DNA of 13,391 nt from Coemansia sp. RSA 1804 (taxonomy: Eukaryota; Kickxellomycota; Kickxellomycetes; Kickxellales; Kickxellaceae), in contig JANBTH010000634.1 in NCBI GenBank assembly GCA_027578815.1, positions 1 through 13,391 on the forward strand. Reading direction: 5' to 3'. This document shows, piece after piece, positions 7,643 to 13,391 of the stretch (positions are counted from its first letter, which is position 1; every line of letters begins with the position of its first letter). The notes beneath the pieces were generated by a model that was not told the origin of the DNA, made no database searches, and was given only the letters and a program-made list of their open reading frames with translations. The position numbers and the translations under genes are program-made.

Positions 7643-9394
7643 ATGAGCGATCTTCCAGGCTTTACACTTCCCTCCGTGTTTGACAATCCGAAGGGGTGGG
7701 GACCATCGACCTCGCAGCCGACAATCAACTACAAGGACATTCCGTATGTTCCGTTTTCAAAGGGGGACAAGGTGAATCGAGTGGCGAATTGGTTTACATC
7801 GTCGGATGGACGCGATCAGCGCGATGGGCGCGGAGGGCGCGGCAAGCAGGGGCGCGACGGGTCGCAGCAGACGTACGGCAGCAACGCAGCCTCGACATTC
7901 GTGTACCAGGCGGAGGAGGACGAGCAGTCGTTCTCGCTCGTGGATAACCGCGGCGCGGCGCTGAAGAAGATAGGCGTGCGGGCGGTGCATGGCGAGCGTA
8001 CGCGCGGGGGGCGTGGCGGCGGCAGCGCTGGCGGGATGCAGAGGCTGGGACACGCGGGCGGTCGCGGCGGCGGCAAGTTTGCTGGCGGCAGCGGTGGGTT
8101 CCGCAGGCGGTACGGCGGTTGGCGCGATTTCGGCCGCGACCAGCATCGCAGACTGGCTAGCGTCAAGCCCACGGAAGAGTGGCAGCTGATGCAGGAGATC
8201 GAGTTCAGCCGTATGGCGGACCTCAGCTTCTCGGTCGGCGATGTCAAGGAGCTTGGCACGTACGGAAAGGTCGGAGTCTACGACCACGCGTACGACCGCG
8301 TTACCTCTCGGCTGGAGCGGCCACTCAAGACGGTCGGCACCGTGCGCTACAACGTCACGGCTAGCGAGGACCCTGTGCTGGCCAAGATTGCCAGCACCAG
8401 CAACGAGGTCAAGGTGTTTGCCACCGATGCGGTTGTTGCGCTGCTGATGGCATCCACGGTGTCGTTCAGTGCGTGGGACATTGTTGTCAACCGCGTTGGC
8501 GACAAGCTGTTCCTGGACAAGCGTGACGGCGGCCCCGTGGACTTCCCGCCGGTCAACGAGAACGCGACGGAGCCGCCCCCAGAGGCCAGCGACAAGACCG
8601 GATCCATCAACTCGGCGCCCATGCTTGCGCTGGAGTCGCGCGACATCGTGCGCAACTACATCAAGCAGATCACCGGCAAGGCGTCGATTGATCTGGAGCA
8701 CGCCAACCCGTTCAACGAGGGCGCTTCTGACGCCGACAAGACGGCCGACGACAACGCGTACCGCTACCGCGTGTTTGATCTCAGCGCCCGCGCCGACGGG
8801 TCGGACGACGAGGCGGATGCGCCGGCCAACGACAGCGGCGAGCGCTGCTTCATGGCGGTGCGCACGGAGATCGACGGTGTGATAGCAGCTGGCGCGCAGA
8901 AGCAGAGGCAGCTGTTTATCCGCGCGCTGACGCAGCACGACATCAATGCCACGGGCGCCGGCAACGCATTCGACTGGCGCGCCAAGCTGGACACGCAGCG
9001 CGCAGCCGTCATTGCCATCGAGAACAAGAACAACGGCAGCAAGCTTGCGCGTTGGGCGTTCCAGGCGGTTCTCGCCGACGCCGACCAGATCCGTCTTGGC
9101 TTTGTTGCGCGCGCATCGCCCCGCGACCGCACGCGCCACGGGATCCTCGGCTTCCAGTCCTACGTTCCCGCCGATATGCTGGCCCAGCTCAAGCTCAGCG
9201 AGTTCAAGGCCTGGGGCATCGTCAAGGCCATTGTCGACATGTGCTTGCAGCTGGATGAGGGCCGCTATGTCATTATGCGCGATCCCAACAGGTCTGTCAT
9301 CTGCCTCTACTCGGTTCCTCCCGGCACCTTTGAGAACGACGATGCTGAGGATGCGCCGCTCTCGGCTCCTGCGACCGATAACGCTGATTTCTAA
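7643..9394 (+). CDS. Translation initiation factor eIF3 subunit d
   Basis: Cytoplasmic eIF3d is a peripheral subunit of eIF3 that contacts the 40S mRNA exit side and, in animals, can bind the mRNA cap. The 583-aa single-exon protein starts with the family N-terminus (PGFTLPSVFDNPKGWGPS, then PYVPFSKGD-K-NRVANW). The globular domain follows from about residue 173: WQLMQEIEFSRM (180-191), an FATDAVVALLMASTVSFSAWDIVVNRVGDKLF-DKRD segment, NPFNEGASDADKTA, FDWRAKLDTQRAAVIAIENK (about 443-462) and the C-terminal FKAWGIVKAIVDMCLQLDEG to SVPPGTF region, ending in the usual acidic tail. Between the two, residues of about 57-70 and 117-165 are RGG/GGR repeats, where the better-known orthologs have a Lys/Arg/Gln-rich stretch. 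Length fits the family (about 550-580 aa). S. pombe calls it moe1. A purine is at -3 of the start. Confidence 0.95.
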   Translation: MSDLPGFTLPSVFDNPKGWGPSTSQPTINYKDIPYVPFSKGDKVNRVANWFTSSDGRDQRDGRGGRGKQGRDGSQQTYGSNAASTFVYQAEEDEQSFSLVDNRGAALKKIGVRAVHGERTRGGRGGGSAGGMQRLGHAGGRGGGKFAGGSGGFRRRYGGWRDFGRDQHRRLASVKPTEEWQLMQEIEFSRMADLSFSVGDVKELGTYGKVGVYDHAYDRVTSRLERPLKTVGTVRYNVTASEDPVLAKIASTSNEVKVFATDAVVALLMASTVSFSAWDIVVNRVGDKLFLDKRDGGPVDFPPVNENATEPPPEASDKTGSINSAPMLALESRDIVRNYIKQITGKASIDLEHANPFNEGASDADKTADDNAYRYRVFDLSARADGSDDEADAPANDSGERCFMAVRTEIDGVIAAGAQKQRQLFIRALTQHDINATGAGNAFDWRAKLDTQRAAVIAIENKNNGSKLARWAFQAVLADADQIRLGFVARASPRDRTRHGILGFQSYVPADMLAQLKLSEFKAWGIVKAIVDMCLQLDEGRYVIMRDPNRSVICLYSVPPGTFENDDAEDAPLSAPATDNADF

Positions 9395-9849
9395 ATGGGA
9401 AATTTTCTTCTTTTTGAACCAAGCGTGTGGCGTTTCTTTTTTTTTTTTATATAAAAATCTCACACTCGCACCCACACACGTGCTTGCGGGGCATAACATG
9501 CGCAGGATGAGCTGTGCTTATACAAGTTGGCTGAATGATTCAGGGATCCGTGTTTAGGTCATTTTGCAGCTCATGTTTGTTTGTTTGTTTGTTCTTTTGC
9601 GGTTGAAGAGTAAATCACAATAATGAAAAACGTCAACACCTTGGTCATCGCTTGTTTCTGAATGTTCTTGTTATAGAAGCAGAGTCGCAGTTGTAGTAGC
9701 TTTGGTTTTTCTTTTCTGGCCACACTTCTTTTCGTATTAGGTGTATTTTTTTTTACTTCAACAGTCGTCAATTCCCAGCTTTTTTCCCCTTTCATTCCTT
9801 TTCTTATCTTTTCAGACATACAGGTAAAGCACAGGTGGCAGCAGCGGTA
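9395..9849. other. Intergenic region eIF3d / snapin-like gene
   Basis: These 455 bp contain the eIF3d 3' end and the next promoter. After the stop come a T run and ATATAAAAA (9449-9457), and further on a TTTG repeat. The right part is pyrimidine-rich on the plus strand and ends in CTTTTCAG at 9815, about 34 nt before the first ATG. That could be a promoter CT tract or the 3' splice site of a 5'UTR intron; I could not define a matching donor. I see no gene. Confidence 0.5.
9574..9593 (+). repeat. (TTTG)n tetranucleotide repeat
   Basis: About five tandem TTTG units lie about 180 bp downstream of the eIF3d stop. Similar TTTG-rich runs follow SSK1 and, in sense orientation, P2. It may be a simple microsatellite or a U-rich element of mRNA 3' ends. 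Confidence 0.7.
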
Positions 9850-10545
9850 ATGGTGGTGATGATGGATGGTGGTATTCGAGAAGACGACGCCGCCGCACCT
9901 CCGAGCGAGGGGAGCGCAGGTCGGCAGAGAGCATCAGAAGGCGTGGACGAGGACATAGCAGCGCTTGCCGCCGCACAGCTCAGCATCAAGGACGCCGGGG
10001 CCGAAGATGAAAAAGCTAAGGAAGAAAAAGAAGTTAGCAGCAACAACAATAAAAACGAGAAGGAAGATGACGAGGAGGAGGAACCGGGTCTGGTGGGCGG
10101 GATCTCGACCAATGCCACGTCCATGCTCCGCGTGCTGCTGCCGTCGCTGACCAAACTGGACGGGCTGCTGGAGTCCGTGTGGGCCAAGCAGGATGTCCTG
10201 AGCGAGGTGCTCAACAGGCTGGCCACCGAGCTGGAGCAGTTCGACGAGCTTGTGGCGCCGCCTGGCGCGGGATCCGCCGCCGCCGACTCCTCCTCCGCCT
10301 CCTCTGCCGCAGCCGCTTCGTTATCGTCAAGCGGTGGGCTGTATGGATCGAACAAGCCTCCCGCATTGCTTGGTGCCAGCCAGGTGGCCGCGCAGAAGCT
10401 CAGGGAGTCGCGGACGAGGATCGCCAATATCAACGTCACGCTCAAAAAGGTCCGTACGCGGCTGGATAACGTGTCGATGCTGGCGCAGGCCAAGATCCTG
10501 CAACAGCAGCAGCAGCAGCAGCAGCAGAGCCAGCCGATCCGTTAG
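9850..10545 (+). CDS. Snapin-like BLOC-1 subunit (BLOC1S7 family)
   Basis: Predicted 231-aa protein with two coiled-coil helices typical of the snapin/pallidin family. Snapin is a subunit of BLOC-1 (and BORC in animals), a rod-like complex acting on endosomes and lysosome-related organelles. Helix 1 (about 92-134, LRVLLPSLTKLDGLLESVW to LNRLATELEQFDE) matches the snapin pattern with its NLATEL-type motif. Helix 2 (about 178-217, QKLRESRTRIANINVTLKKV to RLDNVSM) matches the second snapin helix. The N-terminal 90 residues are acidic and low complexity. The helices are separated by about 40 Ala/Ser/Gly residues (135-177), where the family usually has a short loop. The C-terminus carries nine Gln. 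An upstream in-frame GTG at 9835 is not a plausible start; the first ATG is 9850 (G at -3 and +4), with further ATGs at 9859 and 9862. Assignment is by motif memory; another coiled-coil protein remains possible. Confidence 0.7.
   Translation: MVVMMDGGIREDDAAAPPSEGSAGRQRASEGVDEDIAALAAAQLSIKDAGAEDEKAKEEKEVSSNNNKNEKEDDEEEEPGLVGGISTNATSMLRVLLPSLTKLDGLLESVWAKQDVLSEVLNRLATELEQFDELVAPPGAGSAAADSSSASSAAAASLSSSGGLYGSNKPPALLGASQVAAQKLRESRTRIANINVTLKKVRTRLDNVSMLAQAKILQQQQQQQQQSQPIR
10501..10527 (+). repeat. CAA(CAG)8 tract encoding poly-Gln
   Basis: One CAA followed by eight CAG codons encodes nine Gln (residues 218-226) just after the second coiled coil of the snapin-like protein. It is an in-frame microsatellite likely to vary in length between isolates. 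Confidence 0.9.
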
Positions 10546-10776
10546 CTGGAACCCCCTTTGTTGTTCTTTCCATTTTGTCTCTAGTTGGATGCTCTTTCCT
10601 CAACGTCGCTCCTGGCGGCCTTTGCGTCGCTTGTTTTGCCAGACGTGCGGCCATTGTCGTCGCATTCGTCGTCGCCCTCGTCTTGCTGCTGCTTTCTTTT
10701 GGTTCCTGAAACACCCGCTGGTCTACAGACAATATAGAACAAGAGACGGAGAGATCGAGTCGTCAGCAACATGAAA

Positions 10777-10790
10777 AATAAATAAATAAA
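10777..10790 (+). terminator. Triple overlapping AATAAA poly(A) signal
   Basis: AATAAATAAATAAA gives three overlapping AATAAA hexamers, 232-245 nt after the snapin-like stop. It is the likely polyadenylation signal of that gene and lies about 45 bp before the end of the convergent TRM5 coding region. The stretch 10546-10832 otherwise holds no gene that I can support, and no clear AATAAA for TRM5 was seen on the minus strand. Confidence 0.55.
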
Positions 10791-10832
10791 ATCACACTGT
10801 CTCCCCTTCTTCTTCTTTCTTCGTGTTAGGAC

Positions 10833-12302
10833 TTACACTTGTGTTTCGTCTGCAGTTTCAGCATAGGCAACGGACTCTGGCAGACGAAGCGACAGACAGT
10901 ACATGTCCTTGTTGGGCGCAACCCTCCGGACGTAGAAGACGGTGGCATCCAGCAGCTTGTAGTCGTCTTCGGGGAACCCCAGGGCACGGCACGCGCGCTG
11001 CAGGATGTCGCGCTCTGGGTCCTCGGCCTTTGTGAAGCAGTGCGTGTGGACCGTGGGCATGTTGATAGGTTTCTGCGACTCGTCGCGTGCGGCGGCTCCT
11101 GCGATTGAGCGGAACAGCCCGCGGAACGCATCCAGGAACTCGATGGCGATGGCTGGCAGGTTCATGACCACGTGGTCGAACGACGGCGACGGAACAACGA
11201 TCGCCTGCTCCCTTGCTGCAATCTTCTGTTTGCTCGTGTTGCTCTTTGCGAGCGGCGGCAGCGATGGCGCGCCGCTGGCGGCAACCAGCGCAATGTAGTC
11301 GGCAAAGGCCTTGCGGATGAATGCGCGGCCGTCCATGCAGAAGGCGCGCACGCGGTCCTGCACCTTGTTGGTGCGGATGTTGTCCTGCAGGGCCTCGTGT
11401 GACGCAGGGTTCAGATCGTTGGCCCACACCAGCGCGCCGCGCCGGGCGGCGGGGATCGCAAACGGTCCGACGCCAGCCATAACGTCGCACACGCTCGCTC
11501 CGCGGGCAAACATCTTGATCAGCCGCTCGTGCTCCGAGTGGAGTCGCGAGTTCCAGTACACCTTGGAGTAATCGAACCGGAACACACAGTCGTTCTCGCG
11601 CACCTGTGCCACAAAGTCCTCCGTCCCGGCAAGCACTTCCATCTGGAAGTTGCGGAACGTGTTGTCTATCGTGTCCAGCTTGTTCACCACCATCGTCACC
11701 GTTGGCGATTTGTCCAGGATCACCTGTCCAATTATCTCCTTGTACTCCAGGTACTGGTCCCGCAGGTTCATGTGTGCGATGTGGCCGATCTGCTCGTACG
11801 ATGTGGGCGCCTCGTTTTCGCTTGGCAGGACTGCTCGCAGCACGTCGTCGGCCGACCAGTGGTCGTATCCAACCGTCACCTTGTGCTCCACCGCCTGCCA
11901 CCCGCGCTCGGACACCAGCGCACGCAGCCGGCCGCTTGCTTCGTTCAGGCCGGGCCATGTGATCTCTGGCTTAAGAAGAACTATCCGGTAGTCCTTGCTC
12001 GCCTCGTCCTCCACCACGTTGCGGAGCTTTGGCAGCTTCAGCACGTCCCTACACACAATCTCAGCAACGCAAGTCACCACACACGCAATTTAGCCTTGCT
12101 GTTTTTTTCATTTGGTTTTTTTCAGGAAAATATGGAACGAGTCTCGTAATGAGATATCACTGCCTCCTTACTCTGCTAGGTCGGCCTTTATTTGTCCAAC
12201 CGACTTTGTCGGCACTCGCAAGGCCGTTACGGGGATCGTTAGGCTGAAGGCGCTCCTGTCGAGCTCCTTCATTCCACGACGGACTGGCGGTTTAAGAAGC
12301 AT
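10833..12302 (-). CDS. TRM5: tRNA (guanine37-N1)-methyltransferase Trm5, two exons
   Basis: Trm5 uses S-adenosylmethionine to methylate N1 of G37 next to the anticodon, preventing frameshifting; in fungi it serves cytosol and mitochondria. The joined product is 448 aa: exon 1 (12172-12302) encodes 43 residues plus two bases, and exon 2 (10833-12048) the rest. Exon 1 supplies the conserved PPVRRGMKELDRSAF leader and the TALRVP motif, and the frame joins cleanly through GA|G into DVLKLPKL. In exon 2: IGHIAHMNLRDQ (131-142), FRFDYSKVYWNSRL (200-213), SAM-binding DVMAGVGPFAIPAA (232-245), ANDLNP (253-258) and the catalytic NLPA motif (340-343), then HTHCF near 378. Length fits the family (about 450-510). 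Reading the longest unspliced frame instead would start inside the intron at 12080 and lose the true N-terminus. It converges on the snapin-like gene and diverges from P3. Confidence 0.93.
12049..12171 (-). other. TRM5 spliceosomal intron (123 nt)
   Basis: On the minus strand the donor is AGA|GTAAGG and the acceptor TGTGTAG|GGACG. Removal joins two conserved Trm5 segments in phase, and the exon 1 frame meets a stop (TAA of GTAAGG) if unspliced. The branch site is uncertain; CTAAAT and CTGAG stretches are candidates. The intron is open in the downstream frame back to an ATG at 12080, which makes it easy to mistake for coding sequence. Confidence 0.9.
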
Positions 12303-12642
12303 ACTGAGAAACTTTTTTTTTCAACAAACAGCAAAGAATTAACAGTCAAATGAGCTCACTAGAAAGGGTAAGAAATGGAAATAGAAGAGATCAAGAATAA
12401 GAAGAAAAGAAAAAAAGATACAGCTAATGTGATCTCGTTCGGTCTGTCAAAGCTCCTAATCAGAACACATGATTGTGTATTATTAGATCAGCCTATGCAG
12501 ATCTCACATATATGCTGCATTTGTTTTGCAGACATGTCTTTGGTTAAATGCCTCTTTGACAACTAAACAAATGTGGCAATCTCTCTTGCATCTCTATTCA
12601 ACTTATTTTTCTGATACTTAATAAGAATATTTCGGTTTCAGA
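12303..12642. other. Divergent intergenic region TRM5 / P3
   Basis: These 340 bp serve both TRM5 (minus) and P3 (plus). There is an A/G-rich stretch at about 12393-12420 and the family element at 12507-12538. GTAAGA at 12368 and TTTCAG ending at 12641 could bound a 5'UTR intron of P3 of about 274 nt. However, the family element would then be intronic, so I hold this as an alternative only. No gene is supported here. Confidence 0.5.
12507..12538 (+). promoter_or_regulatory. Shared upstream element of P3
   Basis: CATATATGCTGCAT followed by TTTGCAGACATGTC is the gene-strand counterpart of the middle elements of P1 and P2 and ends 105 bp before the P3 ATG (108 and 107 bp in the others). Here the GACATG core is the perfect palindrome GACATGTC (12531-12538). 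The second, proximal copy is weak (AATGTGGCAA near 12572), and the distal dyad is degenerate (TGATTGTGTATTA at 12470-12482). CTCTATTCA about 50 bp from the ATG is also shared with P1. Confidence 0.45.
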
Positions 12643-13391
12643 ATGACCCATATAAACGACCTGGATTCTGAAGTGCTCTATCGCATCCTTTACCTTGCAT
12701 CTGGTGAACTGGCTAAAGATATTGACGAGTGGAAACACAAGCTCTACTTGCTTGAGGTGTGTACCAAGTGGTACCACTTGTTTAAGGGTTATGTGTTTTC
12801 TCAAGGGTTTGTTGGTATTTATCCATTAGTTTACAATGGATACCCAAGAGTTAATTTAAACAGCTGTGTCTACTACGCTGACAATTTTATGGTTTGCAGA
12901 TCCAACCTTGGCATAATCACTGGACGCGACAAGTACAATTGTGACTGTGTGACTGAGCTGAAAGTTACAATTTATTATGACATGAATATTGGCCAGTATT
13001 CCCATGTTTTAAAGGAGCTTTTAACACTTGGTGTGGGTTATTGGATAAATCTATCATCGTTTTTGTTTAGTCTCTTTCCTAATTTTAATGATTCTTTGAG
13101 ATTCAAAGAGATGAGCCTAGAAGAATTTTCAGCAGCAGCTCCAAAATACATCCATTATTTTCAAAACAGGCTACCAAATATCACCTACCTAAACGTAACC
13201 CTAAATAACAATGTTTCTTTGAGAACAGCGCTTCACATTCTTATTGGCCATTATGCACCTCGTTTGGAACGTTTACACCTTCATAATTCATTTAAATCTC
13301 CTTTACCAGCATTCTCAACCAAATTGACATCACTCTCGCTGAATCTACTGAATTATACAGATCAACGTCCTTCTTTTTACGCCAAATCACT
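12643..13391 (+). CDS. F-box/LRR-like protein P3, 3' partial
   Basis: Third member of the family, on the opposite strand from P1 and P2 and cut by the window edge after 249 codons. The frame is open throughout. It begins MTHINDLD, with the F-box-like segment (LLEVCTKWYHLF), then CRSNLGIITGRD and NCDCV at the same residue positions as P1. By hand it matches P1 at 38 of residues 1-50 and 41 of residues 51-100, while P2 matches P1 at only 28 of residues 51-100; P3 and P1 are therefore closest. The last 77 nt are identical to P1 without a mismatch. A is at -3 of the start ATG (TTTCAGAATG). No function is recognised beyond the inferred F-box/LRR adaptor architecture; if full length it would be about 540 aa. 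Confidence 0.82.
   Translation, partial: MTHINDLDSEVLYRILYLASGELAKDIDEWKHKLYLLEVCTKWYHLFKGYVFSQGFVGIYPLVYNGYPRVNLNSCVYYADNFMVCRSNLGIITGRDKYNCDCVTELKVTIYYDMNIGQYSHVLKELLTLGVGYWINLSSFLFSLFPNFNDSLRFKEMSLEEFSAAAPKYIHYFQNRLPNITYLNVTLNNNVSLRTALHILIGHYAPRLERLHLHNSFKSPLPAFSTKLTSLSLNLLNYTDQRPSFYAKS

Noticed and set aside
7757..9499. 580-codon open frame antisense to eIF3d
   Set aside because: It covers a GC-rich gene whose codon bias empties the opposite frame of stops; the product has no recognisable domain and the plus-strand eIF3d reading is unambiguous.
9571..9819. 82-codon minus-strand frame between eIF3d and the snapin-like gene
   Set aside because: Lys-rich product from the complement of pyrimidine-rich promoter sequence and a TTTG repeat; looks like non-coding DNA.
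12375..12566. 63-codon frame upstream of P3
   Set aside because: It begins in an A/G-rich tract and overlaps the conserved upstream element; no conserved counterpart before P1 or P2.
12635..12642. TTTCAG directly before the P3 ATG (with CTCAG just before the TRM5 ATG and TTTTCAG before the snapin-like gene) as a sign of trans-splicing or 5'UTR introns
   Set aside because: Short pyrimidine-AG strings are common; P1 and P2 lack one right before ATG, and no consistent donor could be shown. Kept only as an alternative for P3.
1..13391. tRNA, rRNA, CRISPR array or viral insertion
   Set aside because: No cloverleaf-like A/B-box segment, rRNA core sequence, spaced short repeats or viral-type protein was recognised on either strand by eye.

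Overview
The window is nuclear DNA from a fungus. Housekeeping proteins are clearly fungal or opisthokont in type (SSK1 response regulator, eIF3d, Trm5, a snapin-like protein). Genes are dense, intergenic gaps are short (about 0.1-0.46 kb), and the single intron I can define is 123 nt with GTAAGG...TAG ends. A family of AT-rich, F-box/leucine-rich-repeat-like paralogs fits an early-diverging lineage such as Kickxellomycotina (Coemansia-like). That placement is inference from general recollection, not from a search.

Layout, left to right. (1) Positions 1-3456 (+): 3' part of an SSK1-type response regulator of the HOG/stress MAPK phosphorelay, open at the left edge, whose receiver domain carries an unusually large insertion. 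(2) 3554-5170 (-) and 5524-7179 (-): two tandem F-box/LRR-like paralogs, here called P1 and P2. (3) 7643-9394 (+): eIF3d, divergent from P2. (4) 9850-10545 (+): a snapin-like (BLOC-1 subunit) coiled-coil protein. (5) 10833-12302 (-): TRM5, the tRNA m1G37 methyltransferase, in two exons; the first exon is short and easily missed. (6) 12643-13391 (+): a third F-box/LRR-like paralog, P3, cut by the right edge.

Two layers are visible. Four GC-rich conserved genes (signalling, translation initiation, organelle trafficking, tRNA modification) show no obvious functional link to one another. They are interspersed with an AT-rich, lineage-specific paralog family. The three paralogs share more than protein sequence. 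Each has the same upstream block about 105 bp before its ATG, and P1 and P2 also share two further elements at matched distances, including a dyad whose two arms have changed together. P1 and P3 share a 77-nt perfectly identical stretch with a sharp left boundary that runs to the window edge. The family with its shared promoter architecture is the best candidate here for something undescribed; its biochemical role cannot be read from sequence beyond a likely substrate-adaptor architecture.

I saw no rRNA, tRNA, CRISPR array, transposon ends or viral genes.
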